This document shows positions 50,201 to 59,424 of a DNA stretch of 64,000 bases, piece by piece. How positions within the stretch are numbered: the stretch's first letter is position 1; each line of letters begins with the position of its first letter. The position numbers and the translations under genes were made by a program. The notes beneath the pieces are model-generated. The model made no database searches, was not told the DNA's origin, and saw nothing but the letters and a program-made list of their open reading frames with translations. The DNA is from Cristatella mucedo. Its lineage: Eukaryota > Bryozoa > Phylactolaemata > Cristatellidae. The DNA is taken from positions 287,501-351,500 of the forward strand of contig WPIO01000144.1 in the NCBI GenBank assembly GCA_009760855.2. Direction: 5' to 3'.

Positions 50201-53200
50201 GGCCGTGATTCAATAAGTCGACCATGACTTCGTCGATGATGTGAGAGCCCATGAAGAGGTGATTTCCTGGAATGAAAATGTGGGTGTCACTCTTGCGCGC
50301 TCCTCTTTCAGCAGTTGCTCGGCATAGCTCGAGCCTTGGCGTGCAAGCTACTGACAATAGACGCAGCTCACCTTTGGTGACAGTGCCTGTCCACCCATCG
50401 CTGGAGCAGTACGGCACGAACCTAGAAAGGATGAGTCGCTTGAGGAGAGCGGAGCCCGGCAGCAGCGTGTCAGGCTCTCAGCGTGTCCAGCCACATGACA
50501 GGCTTTTGTGTGCATACTACCAAGCTTGGCATGTCTGCTAGCTCGCGCCGCACCAACGACTCGGTGCATGTTCGCTGCAGCAGCCAATCGCCAAGCTGCT
50601 CGGCGCCTGAATCGCTTCTGTCCTGGCTGCTGCAGGAACAGGGTGGCTTCTAAGTCACTTTTTGATTAAATCGGCTGCTACTTACACGACGTTGGCAAAA
50701 AATAAAAATGGGTTCTCCTCAGCATCGGCTGACAGGATACCACGACCTGCACGAACAGAAACCGTGCATTGTGATTGCACCGGCATCGTGATTTGGCAAC
50801 CAAGTCACAAACGAACACAAAACCAAGATAGGATAGATATAGCATACACCAGTACGTATCGTCAGTTCGAGATCGATATAACATCCACTGCTACACATAT
50901 AAGTACGCCGATACATGCATAGATTATGAATTAGCCTTGAAGCTCTGAATAGCCACCCATGCCGGATGTATGTCCAGACTTCCGGGCAGTGATCTAGCCT
51001 TGCACTTCTACCATCGCCCCTGAAGTTACCTGTTAACTATCCTTTAATAAAGCTAGCTATCCTTCCCTCTCCTTTCGTCACTGCACCGGTGTTTTCCGGC
51101 TGCTGTGCCGCGCAGTGAGAGCCGAGCACAGCCTCTGCAGGCAGCAGCAGCACCTCTGCAGGCAGCAGCAGCAGGTCGGCCGCTTTGCGCTCACTCACCC
51201 TCTAGGGCCGGAGACCAGCGAATCGAGCTGGTGAGATTGGGCGAATTCACCAGCCTCGAGTTGCACGTGGCGTTGTCATAGCAGTAGGAGCCTCCTGAAA
51301 CGAAAAAGGCAAGAGCTGCTCAGGCTGAACCGAACTACTAGGCCAGGGGCTACGATCTAAGTCAGAGGCTACTATGTCAGGCCAGAGCCAGCCAGCCAGC
51401 GAGCGAGCAGACGTCATCATGCGAGTCCCTCCCTCACTCTCACCGCCCGTGGCCCCTAACCTCTCCGTGTGTGGGCAGGCCCAGGAGCCGAGCCAACTTG
51501 CTCGGACGGCCTGAATTCAGTTGTGACTGGCGATCGCACTGCCTGACAACTGGTAATCGAAATGGCATCCCGCCTGCCCCTGAGCAGCAGCAGCAGAGCT
51601 CCGATGAGCCGAGCTCTAGCTGCTGCTTTGATGCCCTGCCGAGCTGGCCTCTCCAGCCTCGGCCGGAAATGCTAAATGACCAGGGAGCACAGCAGCATCG
51701 AGCTGTCGGCGGTGGCCATGGAGTCGGCCGGCCGGTGGGAGGGGGGGCAGCGAGACATTCGAGGCATTCTCATGCTGCTTGGCCTCGGCCAGCGCTGGCC
51801 AGGACAGGGCGGAGCACTTGCTGCTTGCTGTGCTGGACAGGACAGCTCAGCTGTCCTCTGGGCGCTCTCTGCTGCCTGTTGAAAAAAAAGGGCAAAGTGA
51901 GTTCGTTCTGACCTATCAGCCTCGTAAGCAGCAGAGGTAGAAGAATCTTTTCGACGTTCTCCAGCTTGCAGAAGGCAGTAACGAGTCCCTGCCGCAGCAG
52001 GCAGACGACGCCGGAGGCATCACGTGATTGCAGCCACGTGACGTGCAAGCACCTGGAGCAGCCACTGGACCAAGCGGCCTGCTCACTGTGCTCTCTGCAG
52101 CCGACCTGAAGCCGACACTAGCTGCCAATCATCTGTCCTTAGTGGAGGCACAGATGGCCTGTGTGCATGCAGCTTTCTTTAAAGATCACTAGCCTGCCAG
52201 CAGTTACCTACCCTCTCATACTGTCTAGGTGGGCCTCGGGCAGGTGCAGCAGCACCATCACCCAACCCGCCTCCGGTAGGGGGGGGATTGCTCAGCACTT
52301 GCTGAGCAATCGCCGTGTGGCACCGCACAGTGGACGTGCTGCAGTAGCACAAGTCGTGCCTCTGCTTCGAGGCAACACTGACACTTAAAAGGCTGATTGC
52401 CTGGATCACAGGTACAGCCGATCCTGTTCGAAGGCATTTAACTGTCGGAAGGTGCAACCATGGCAACAGAGGCACTGAAGCTACATAGGGCAGGCTCTTC
52501 ACTGTCTCTGGCAGCTAAGCGATAAAAAGCCGGCTAGCTAAATAGCCAACAACATGGCTGCTGACGCCCCTGGCTGCTGCAGCTAATTGGTCTTTGATAG
52601 TAGGAATTGCTATTTGCTTTGATGCATGCAACCGGTCCGGTTTGTAAACACCGGTGGCCAGTTCGGAGCTAGGGAGGCTGCCTCCACTGCCGCTGGAGCT
52701 GCTCGACGCTTACGATGTCTAGGATGCTTTGGAGGGAGCAGGCCCAGGCACTGCCAGGCTCTCTTTCTCTGTGTGTGCACGCAAGCATGCTGGCATGCCC
52801 CGGAGGACCTGGGAGCAGGTCGACGAGCGATAATAAATGAATTCAAGGGATAAATCCAACGACTCGACGACAGACACTCAAACAGTCAGAATCGCAGCAG
52901 CGCGGGCTACAAGCAAGCTTAGGTGAGCCGTAATGGCTCACTAGGTAAGGCGGTTGCCTCGGCGGCCGAGGTCGTGGGCTCGAATCCTGCAGTGGGCGAT
53001 CCTTTATCGCCACTGCAAGCGGTGGTGATAGCCGTAAAGACTCTTCTATCGCTATACAAAAAGAGGCTGTTAAATCAGCTAGCATTTTTTTCCACCGACA
53101 AGCTAGCAGGCACGAAAGAACGGGCTACAACTCTGCATCTCGTGCTCGTGCATGCACTCACCTTCAAGGAATACGAGCCATTTTCGGCTTCTGCCGGGCG

Positions 53201-53777
53201 ACTTTCGAATGTAGTATCTACAAAATTCGGAGGACATGATAGTAGTCATAATAGTAGTAATAATACAAATATATTTGTTGTGCTGAGAATGAGCTGGCAT
53301 CGAAGCTGCCCGCACGGCACAGTCTGAAGGACAGCAGACTTGGCGACTTGGAAACTTGAAAGTAGAAGAAAAACTAGAAGAAAAACTTGTAGTAGAAGGA
53401 AACTTGAAAGCAGAAGAAAAAAGGAAAGAAGAAAGAAAAGAAGACACTTCTTACAGAGAAAGGAGACTTGGCCCTTGGTCACGTCAGTCACGTCACCCCT
53501 AACCCCATAATATTCATGTTGTTTGTTTATCAAGCATGATATTACTCACCGTTCAATTGCATTTCCCTTTGCAACAAATGTAAAGCGCCTAGAGAGAGAT
53601 TTGAGTTCTCTGAGGGCGCTTTATCAAGTGCATTATTATTATTATTATCATTATTATTGGTCTTGGGAGCCCAGTGAGCAGCAGCAGTCGCAAGCCAAGC
53701 CAACCTGCCCAAGCCGTCTAGGCCAGCTGACGCCCAGCAATGGCCGGGCGGCCCGATGATAATAATAATAATAATAA

Positions 53778-53851
<74 letters not shown>

Positions 53852-56579
53852 ATTTGATACAGCGCCCTCAGAGACCTCAATCTCTTTATAGGCCCTTTGC
53901 ATTTGCTGCAGGGGAAATGTCAGGGTCAGGTCAGCCAAACGAGCTCGAGGTTTTCAAATTCTCTCGATCAAACAACTCTTGTGCTATACTTATACTTATA
54001 CGTATACTTATGCATAAGCACCGAGCTCAAACCCTCCCTCCCTCCCTTCCCAAACCACAACAGCTAAACGGCTGCCGAATTTCCCGGCGAACATCTCTCG
54101 AAGACCTTGGCATCCAAGGAGAGCTGGGGGGGTGGGTCGCGGGTGCAGTAGGCAGTTCGGTCGTCCTCCCGCAGCAGCAGCAGCAGCAGCAGCAGACGGT
54201 CCACCGCCTGCTGGTTGGACATCGATCGTGGACGTTTCAGCTTTTTTCTTTTTTTTTGCCGGTAAAAAAAAATAACCATAACGGGCTCCGTTCGCCCCCT
54301 CTACGTGGGAGCTGGCTCGGTCTCGGCAGCTAGGCTAGGCAAATCGTCGGCCGAAGCAGCAGCTGCAGCTGGGTGGGGGAGAGGGACGGGCAGCAGTGAT
54401 TGTAAACGAGGCCCTCGGCGGTCGAGGAGCCCATTTAACAGCAGACCTGCTTCCCCCCCCCCCCCCCGAATCCCGGCGATGAGCTAGAGCTAGCGCTGGT
54501 TGAGCTGAGCGGCAGGAGGTCGGTTGCAGGAGCTGATCGGAAGGGACCGGACATGTCGGCCTCGAGCACAGCTCTCTTCCTCCCGAAGCAAAAGAGCAAC
54601 GTCGTCAGGAACTGCCACATTCGTTCAGAGTATCCGGAGTATGGCGGCTGCTGCAGCAGCAGCAGCTGGTGCAGCAGCCGAGTAGCCCGGCAAACAAACT
54701 TCAAATGGTGGAAAGGAAGACCCTTTTTCTCGGTGGCTGCAAGCGATAGGGTTCGTGTCATGAAACAATTCAACTCGGCCGACGCACCGCTGCAGTGCAT
54801 CACCGCCTCAGCACCACCCCCTCGTCGCAGCCGCCAGCCGCCCCCCCCCTGCACAAGCTCGACGGGGCCGGACAATAAGACGTCGATAACAGGCGACGCT
54901 GTATCGGCTCCGACGAGGCGAGACGGTCACGAACCGTCTTATTTGACGCCCAGCGAACCCCGGCGGATATTATTGTTCTGCTGCGCCGCGGCAGCGTTGT
55001 TGGCTGTCCGCGAACCAGCGTCGTCGCCGCCGAGGAGGCGGGTCCGGATCTATAGCAGAGGGCGGGCTCGTGTGGGGGTGGAGAAGCCGGAAACGCACCC
55101 GGCATGCGAAGCCAGCCAGACCTACCGCCAGGACGGCTCAGTGACGGCTGACGCCGCCGAGTCGGCCAAGCGCGGGAATCGCCCCTGCCCCCTCCCTCCC
55201 CCACCCCACCGAATCACAGCGTTTGCGTTATGCTGCGGAGAACCCGATGGCCGCGACGTCAGAACGGCAGGCCGGTAATGACGTCATCGGCACAGCTCGA
55301 GAGGTTTCGCGGGCGTCTCGCCGCTGGCTGCACAGCGTCATGCCCTGACGGCCGGACGGAACGGCAGCAACCGCACGAGCGGCTGCCGCCACGTCCTTCC
55401 AGTTCGCGGCGGCCTACGCTGTTTCGCGGGCTTGCTCCGCTGCGGTGCCTCGCGGCGTGCGCTCGAGCGAACGAGTCGAAAAATTACGACAACTAGGAGC
55501 CGGAAACCCTGCGGCAGCCGCCGCCGCGCGAGCAAGCTGGTCATTAACCTTCGCTGCTTCCCGAGAGAGCCGGGCACGCCGGACTCAGACGCTTTCTGTC
55601 CCGAGCTACGGCTAGCATAGCTCGCCAGACCGACGCGCCGACAGACGCCGCGAGCGCACGCACGGCCGTTCAGAGCGAATGGCTGCCGGGCCTTCGAGAA
55701 CGCCGACCAAATGCCGGCGCCTCCGCGGCGGCGGCGGCGGCGGCGGCGACCGATCGCAACCGCCGTGCGGCGGCGCGAATAAAACGATAAACAAAAATAA
55801 ACGCCGGCGCAAGCAAACTCTCGACCGCGTGAGCGCTCGCTCGCGACCGCCCGCGCTCGATCCACCGCGCCTGCCTGGAGCGGTTCCGCCCACGCGGCCG
55901 CCGCGGCAGCGAAGCGATCGCCGCGGGCGCCTGACTAGCGCAACGGCTAAAAGTCGCTCCCGAGGTCGCCAGCAAGCAGCCGACGCCGTAGAGGCGGACG
56001 CATGGCGGCGCCGCCGCCGCCGCCACTCAATAGTCCTTCGCTCGTTAGCGGAGGGGGGGTTGCTTGCAGCGAGACAGCAGCTGGTGCTGCGAAGCTGCAG
56101 CGGTCGGGCGACCGACACGAGCTCGTGCGCTCACGCTCCGTCGCGTCGGGTCACGCTCGCCCGCGAGCCCGCGATGGGGGCCGCGAGCTCGCGGGCGAAG
56201 GGCCGGGCACGATCGCGCGTGCTCGCGCGCGCGCGAAGGCAGGCACTCACCCGATCGGCGAGCCGTCCATGCACTTGGCCTCGCCGGCCAGCATGATTCG
56301 CCTCATCTGCGACAGGGGCCGCGTGTCGACGCCGCACTTGTTCAGCGTGGTCGACAGCTGTCGAATCGTCGACACAATGTTGTCGTCCGCCGACCGCTCG
56401 ACCGCCGCCTCGGCCTCGGCACCGCCTCGTCGTGCCGAGTCGCGGGCGGCGGCGGCCGAAGACAGCGACAGCAGCAGCAGCAGACCGTGCGCTACTGCGA
56501 CGACGAGGATCCTGCCGACGGCGCTGGCGAACGGCGGTCGTGCCGCCGCCGCCGAAGCCGCTTCGCCCAGCGCGAACAT
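40982..56579 (-). CDS. notum: Notum palmitoleoyl-protein carboxylesterase, complete 13-exon gene (605 aa)
   Basis: Secreted alpha/beta-hydrolase which, in characterised animals, removes the palmitoleate from Wnt ligands and so dampens Wnt signalling outside the cell. Coding exons, 5' to 3' on the minus strand: 56579-56251, 53217-53162, 51294-51199, 50746-50686, 50421-50372, 50266-50164, 48176-47988, 45882-45785, 44955-44778, 44507-44460, 43590-43489, 41836-41637, 41289-40982. Lengths sum to 1818 nt (605 codons plus TGA), all introns are GT-AG and all phases match. Visible: hydrophobic signal peptide (about residues 20-44), CMDGSPIGYY, KWLVFLEGGSYCYD, FVPYCSSDGWTG, LTGSSAGGTGVLLNLDRV with nucleophile Ser232, DSGWF, WRCFFGYRLYP, PVFIIQFLFD with Asp338, APACLAHE with His397, and a terminal Cys cluster (545-562). 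These follow the human NOTUM order. Differences are Ser131 where the family has Trp (EGGW) and a Ser/Arg-rich insert (437-504). Length lies between my recollection of the human (about 496) and fly (about 670) proteins. Family identification is firm; exact 5' and 3' UTRs are unknown. Confidence 0.95.
41295..41412. repeat. 35-bp tandem array with G9-G11 runs in notum intron 12
   Basis: Three copies of CACACGAGCTATTAGAGCAGCAC (written here in two parts: CACACGAGCTATTAG, AGCAGCAC) at 41311, 41346 and 41380, separated by G runs. It sits directly upstream of exon 13 on the gene strand. Confidence 0.93.
41637..41836 (-). CDS. notum: notum exon 12: Ser/Arg-rich variable insert
   Basis: A 200-nt exon (acceptor CTGGTTTGCAG, donor GTATGT) encoding about 67 residues rich in Ser, Arg, Pro, Asn and Gly, without a recognisable fold. 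It is needed on phase grounds: exon 11 ends in phase 2 and exon 13 starts in phase 1, and this exon bridges exactly that. A low-complexity linker at this place is plausible, since the family varies in length here. The assignment rests on splice sites and phase rather than on homology. Confidence 0.8.
42583..42750 (-). mobile_element. tRNA-derived SINE, family A, in notum intron 11
   Basis: A reversed full-length copy: B box GGTTCGAATCCTG, head GAGCCGTGATGGCACACTTG, end CTGTTTAATCAGCTTG. It is in the same orientation as notum. Confidence 0.92.
43085..43165 (-). other. tRNA-like relic in notum intron 11
   Basis: Reversed: TAGTTGGCTAGCAGACAAAC followed by a B-box-like CAGTTCAAGGTCC, next to an A10 run on the + strand. 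Probably a SINE head. Confidence 0.35.
43489..43590 (-). CDS. notum: notum exon 11 (FWYRLAINGISLHDALKCWEES)
   Basis: A 102-nt exon after acceptor TTGCTTTGCAG, ending at donor GTGAGA. It encodes W..LAINGISLHDALKCWE, aligning with the family's W..V.V.G.SL..AL.CW block. Phase 2 at both ends. Confidence 0.93.
44460..44507 (-). CDS. notum: notum exon 10 (catalytic His397, FAPACLAHEILLK)
   Basis: A 48-nt microexon with acceptor TTTCTTTGCAG and donor GTAAGC. It encodes AVFAPACLAHEILLK, containing the triad His397 in the family motif FAPAC.(S/A)HE. Confidence 0.95.
44778..44955 (-). CDS. notum: notum exon 9 (catalytic Asp338, PVFIIQFLFDAAQ)
   Basis: A 178-nt exon with acceptor CTACTTGCAG and donor GTAAGT. 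It encodes PVFIIQFLFDAAQV, where Asp338 is the acid of the triad, then LQGLGQKINRTLHEVA, matching the helix before FAPAC. Confidence 0.95.
45785..45882 (-). CDS. notum: notum exon 8 (YWKARIPHAC...WRCFFGYRLYP)
   Basis: A 98-nt exon between acceptor TCGTCCAG and donor GTAAGT. It encodes RYWKARIPHACEQEYRHEPW and RCFFGYRLYPFIK, aligning with the human RYWNG..P..C and W.CFFGYKVYP segments. The polypyrimidine tract before the acceptor is modest. Confidence 0.94.
46118..46141 (+). repeat. G24 homopolymer in notum intron 7
   Basis: A single uninterrupted G run, the longest of many G/C runs of 8 or more in the window. Confidence 0.9.
47988..48176 (-). CDS. notum: notum exon 7 (nucleophile elbow SAGGTGVLLN; DSGWF; CAPAESMKRG)
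   Basis: A 189-nt exon with acceptor TTATAG. Its first base C completes AGC for catalytic Ser232 in G-S-S-A-G-G. Then come GVLLNLDRV, NVLGIVDSGWFVD and KCTNVIQCAPAESMKRGS, each aligning with the family. Donor GTATGT at 47987. Confidence 0.95.
48672..48707. repeat. perfect 17-bp inverted repeat with a 2-nt loop, notum intron 6
   Basis: CGTTGGTGTAAGCAAGG, TC, then its exact reverse complement. TAAGCAAGGTCC also occurs once more just before (48661). Confidence 0.93.
48845..49025 (-). mobile_element. diverged L2-like LINE 3' end in notum intron 6
   Basis: Reversed core repeated twice (AGAGAACTTGACATC; AGAGAACTGATTCTCTTGC), with short UTR stretches. It lies in the same orientation as the gene. 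Confidence 0.65.
49740..49885 (+). mobile_element. L2-like LINE 3' tail interrupted by (GA)n, notum intron 6
   Basis: TTTGCAGCAAATGTAAAGTG is followed by a GA expansion at 49770-49794. After it comes GCTATACAAACGTATTATTT, the expected end of the tail. Confidence 0.7.
49990..50100 (+). mobile_element. decayed SINE fragment in notum intron 6
   Basis: GTGGTGGTGGCAGCCGTTAA then CTCTTCTGCCTCTGCACAAA resembles the family A body; head and B box are not recognisable. Confidence 0.5.
50164..50266 (-). CDS. notum: notum exon 6 (FMGSHIIDEV...LFLTGS)
   Basis: A 103-nt exon with acceptor TTTTCATTCCAG. It encodes HLFMGSHIIDEVMVDLLN and NKLFLTGS, the helix and strand leading to the nucleophile elbow. The donor is the weak GTATTT. 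It ends with AG, the first two bases of the Ser232 codon. Confidence 0.94.
50372..50421 (-). CDS. notum: notum exon 5 (FVPYCSSDGWTGTVTK)
   Basis: A 50-nt exon with acceptor TTTCTAG and donor GTGAGC. It encodes FVPYCSSDGWTG, nearly identical to the family's FIPYCSSD.W.G. It is separated from exon 6 by the gene's shortest intron (105 nt). Confidence 0.95.
50686..50746 (-). CDS. notum: notum exon 4 (GRGILSADAEENPFLFFANVV)
   Basis: A 61-nt exon between acceptor TTCGTGCAG and donor GTAAGT. It encodes GILSADAEENPF..FANVV, matching the family's GILSS..EENP..W.AN.V segment. Frame enters in phase 1 and leaves in phase 2. Confidence 0.95.
51199..51294 (-). CDS. notum: notum exon 3 (GGSYCYDNATCNSR)
   Basis: A 96-nt exon with acceptor TTTCAG and donor GTGAGT. 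It encodes the oxyanion-hole turn as GGSYC, where human NOTUM has GGWYC, then DNATCNSR (Cys139 matches the family Cys). It carries two N-glycosylation sequons, NAT (Asn136) and NLT (Asn148). Phase 1 at both ends. Confidence 0.95.
52286..52311. repeat. perfect 12-bp inverted repeat with a 2-nt loop, notum intron 2
   Basis: GATTGCTCAGCA, CT, TGCTGAGCAATC. Confidence 0.9.
52919..53082 (+). mobile_element. tRNA-derived SINE, family A, in notum intron 2
   Basis: Full-length: GAGCCGTAATGGCTCACTAG, B box GGCTCGAATCCTG, end GAGGCTGTTAAATCAGCTAG. It lies about 80 nt from exon 2 and antisense to the gene. Confidence 0.92.
53162..53217 (-). CDS. notum: notum exon 2 (YYIRKSPGRSRKWLVFLE)
   Basis: A 56-nt microexon with acceptor TTTTGTAG and donor GTGAGT. 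It completes the split Gly codon of exon 1 and encodes YYI...KWLVFLE, the family's first core strand before the EGG oxyanion turn. It was found by its motif; it lies just downstream in + coordinates of a SINE (52919-53082) and only about 80 nt from it. Confidence 0.95.
53480..53660 (+). mobile_element. L2-like LINE 3' UTR fragment in notum intron 1
   Basis: The + strand carries CACCCCTAACC, TTATCAAGCATGATATTACT, GCAACAAATGTAAAGCGCCT, TCTGAGGGCGCTTTATCAAG and (ATT)n. It is antisense to the gene. Confidence 0.88.
53757..53925 (-). mobile_element. L2-like LINE 3' tail with an expanded (TAG)n, notum intron 1
   Basis: A reversed LINE core (ACAGCGCCCTCAGAGACCTC) has a tail that changes from AAT units (53759-53777) to about 24 TAG units (53778-53849). 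The next element (53480) is in opposite orientation about 100 bp away. Confidence 0.82.
54171..54195 (+). repeat. (GCA)8 in notum intron 1
   Basis: Pure GCA units; intronic, so not a polyglutamine tract of notum. Confidence 0.9.
56251..56579 (-). CDS. notum: notum exon 1: start codon, signal peptide, CMDGSPIG
   Basis: Begins with the first ATG of its frame at 56579. A charged/Ala-rich lead is followed by a hydrophobic core (ILVVAVAHGLLLLLSLSS), read as a cleavable secretion signal. It is followed by an Ala/Arg/Glu-rich linker and by NIVSTIRQLSTTLNKCGVD. Ends at CMDGSPIG with donor GTGAGT at 56250-56245 and two nucleotides of a Gly codon (phase 2). The matching human motif is CNDGSPAG. Confidence 0.93.
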
Positions 56580-56690
56580 GCTCGCCTTCTTGCGACGCGC
56601 TCGCGCCGACGACGCCGAACTCGTGTCTCCGCGAGCGTACGGGCGCAGACTGGCTTCTTCCGTCGAGCCGCCGCAGCTATTAGCCGTCCG

Positions 56691-56697
56691 GATTGGT
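56691..56697 (-). promoter_or_regulatory. inverted CCAAT box upstream of notum
   Basis: GATTGGT on + (ACCAATC on the gene strand), 112-118 nt upstream of the start codon. A second inverted copy (ATTGG) is at 56804-56808. The spacing suits a TATA-less CpG promoter; function is inferred. Confidence 0.4.
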
Positions 56698-58603
56698 CGC
56701 CTATCTCCGCCTCGCGAGAGCGCCTCCCGCGTCTCTGACCGCGAAACGCTCCGCAGTCTCCTCCGCCAATCGTCGGGCGGGGGCGTCGGAGCCCTCGTCC
56801 GTAATTGGTCCTCGAGCTCTGCTCTTCGCCGGCGGCTGAAAGCGAACGAGCCCCGCTAGACGACGCCCGCCAGCGACGAGCCGGCGCCCCGCGGCAGCCC
56901 TCTCCTGCGAGCGAGCGCGCGCGCGCGGCCGCTCTAAACGCGAGTGCTCTAGCGCAGCGAGAGAGGAAGGAGAGCGAGAGCGCCGCCGCCGACCAGCGGC
57001 GGCGGCCGAGCGCCGGCGCGCGGGCGCGCGCGACCTCTTGTTCGCGGGCGGCGCAGCTGGCGCGGATATCCCGCGGCGACCGCAGCCGCAGTTCCGCAAA
57101 CAAACCGTAGCGATCTTACTTTATTCACGGCGGTCGCATCAAAAACCGCACGATCGTGCCTCCGCCTTAAACTTTTGAGTACAGATCGATGGCGGCAGGC
57201 CGGCAGGCGGCGCGACCGGCTCCAGCGGCGGCGGCGGCGTGGCGGACGCGTCCTAGGGCCTCCCGATACGACCGGCCGCAAGCAGCAGCTGCTGCTGGCT
57301 GCGGCGCGAGGTGGCAGAGGGTTTGCAGCGAGCGACCTGCGTCGCCCACATCAATGGAAGAGCGGCGGCGGTCCTCGTCGAAGACCTCCCCACCCCTAAC
57401 CCCCCCCCCCCCGCAACACGTCCGGTCCGCCGTCTATCGCCCATCTACCGGAGCTCCGCTATCTTTAGTCTATCTATCTATCGCAGCCACCGCAGCGCAG
57501 CAGCGCAACAACCTCGACGCTGCTTCCTGCCGCCATTAGGCTACCGGCGGCAAGTGGCCGTCGTGCTGCTGCCGCCGCCGCCGCACCGAGGCAGCACCCG
57601 CGGCGATCGCGAGGTCGTCCCTCCCCGCCTTCTCCTCGCGCGCCCCCGGCGAGCCGTCCCGGCTGGAAAGCAGTGCTCGGCGGAGGTCCGCTACGCGCGA
57701 GCTTCTCTAGCTGCCGCGCGCGGCGCTCCTCGAGCGCGCCGCACGCACGCACGCACGCGATCGCTTTCGGTCACGTGCCTACCAAGACGGCGCGCCGCGG
57801 CCGCGCGCGGGACCGAGATGCGGGCGTCGCGTAAGGAGTCGAGCCGGACGGAGGAGACGGCGGCAGCGGCGGCCGCGGGCGTAGCGCGCCGTCGCTACGC
57901 TGCGCGGTGCCAGAAGCCGCAGCCACTCATTGCCGTAAGGTCGCGCGCGGCAGCGCCCGAGCGCCGAACTCACACGAGACGCACGCGCGAGAAGCCGTCC
58001 GTCGAAGCCGACGGCGCCTGGATCGCCGGCTGTCGGACGCTACGCGGACGCGACGCAAAGGCGGTAGCGCGCGCTACCGCGGCGCCAGCCGGGAGCGAGC
58101 ACGGGCAGCGTCCACCGCGCGCGCGGACGCGATCCGGCGGCGGCGGCGCGTCGCTCGCGCCAGCTCTGCTCCGGAGCGTCCGGCGCGCTGGAGGCCGCCC
58201 GGCGGCCGCGGCCAAACGCTCGAGCCTCCAGCGGCGCCCGCGCGCGAGAGGCTCCTCTCGAGCCCGATTGCGAGAGAAAGCCGAAAGGTCATTGCTGCCC
58301 TCGCCAAGACCGACCGACCGGGCCTCGGGCCCGCGCGCTAGCGCGCGCGGCAAATCCACGAGCTAGCCAGCGCGTACGTACCGCCGATTCGCTCAGCGCG
58401 AGCGAGCGCGGCTCGGTCCAAGCGCTCTGGAGTCTGGGCGCGCTCGTCTGCTTCGCTCTCGCTTACGGCCGACGGGCCGCCGGTATCCACGGAGCTAGTG
58501 CAAACGACGAGCGTAGTCGAGGCAGCGCCGGGGGACTGTGCGTCTCCTCTTTTAACAGGATGGGCGCCTAGCTCGGCACCCTTCCAGTGATTGGCTGCGG
58601 CAA

Positions 58604-58612
58604 GATCAAAGC
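58604..58612 (-). promoter_or_regulatory. TCF/LEF-type motif GCTTTGATC
   Basis: A perfect match to the SCTTTGATS consensus on the notum strand, about 2.0 kb upstream of the start codon in DNA where A/T-containing motifs are rare. Notum is a known Wnt feedback target in other animals, which makes the site plausible; occupancy is unproven. Confidence 0.45.
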
Positions 58613-59194
58613 AGCCCGCAGATAAGCCGCGCTTTGCGGGATCGCTCTGCGGTGGCCGCCGCCGCGCGGCCGCCGCGCGAGCACCGCCCGGTTGAGGAGC
58701 GAGCGCGCGCCCGCGAGCGTGCAGCTGCGCGGACGCGCCACTTTGAGCAGCTGCCGAGAGGCGACTGCTGCGTGCAGCAGCTGGCGAGCAGCACTCGAAT
58801 CGGGAGAGCCGTCACGCTCCGGCGGCGACTGACGATCGACGCCGCTCACACCTAGCGACCGATGGGCGGTCTGCCAATAAGATAAGGCCGCCACCTCTGC
58901 CGTTTACAGCGGCTGCGGGCGCAGGCTGCCGCGGCGCCCCGGCCGGGCGGCGAGCTCTCGGCGCCGCGTCGTCGGGAGCTGCGAACTCTCTCTCTCTCTC
59001 GCGCCGCGTCCGCGCCGCCAGCAGCGCTCCCTCCCACCCCCCTCCACCGCCGCTCTATAGTCACGCCTCCCGCGGTCGCTAGGCCGCAGCTCTCGAGCGC
59101 TCGCCGCCGCCGCCGCGCGGGCTGCGCGCCCTAAGCCGGCCGGCGGCGGGGCAAATTGAATGCAAAACACCAATTTACTCTGCCAATTTAATTC

Positions 59195-59203
59195 CCTTTG
59201 ATC
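59195..59203 (+). promoter_or_regulatory. TCF/LEF-type motif CCTTTGATC
   Basis: A second perfect SCTTTGATS match, about 2.6 kb upstream of notum, inside a short A/T-richer gap (59155-59205) within the CpG island. Confidence 0.45.
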
Positions 59204-59424
59204 TCGGGACGAAACAATTCGCCCGTGTGTGTTCGTGTCCCCCGACGAAACAATGAGCTCGGAACCTCGGAAGAAAGCGCGAGCTGCAGAGGCAGCGCTG
59301 TGCAGCGGCCACCTGCGCGCGCGCGCGCGCGCGCGCGCGAGGCACGCCGCAGTGCAGAGCTGCCAGCCCAAGCCGTTTTGCCGCCGCTAGCTCCGCTGCT
59401 CGGGCGGAGGAGGCGGCGAGCTAT

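Noticed and set aside
57311..58366. 351-codon + frame upstream of notum
   Set aside because: Low-complexity Ala/Arg/Pro content, overlaps equally open frames on both strands, no conserved motif; stop-poor GC DNA.
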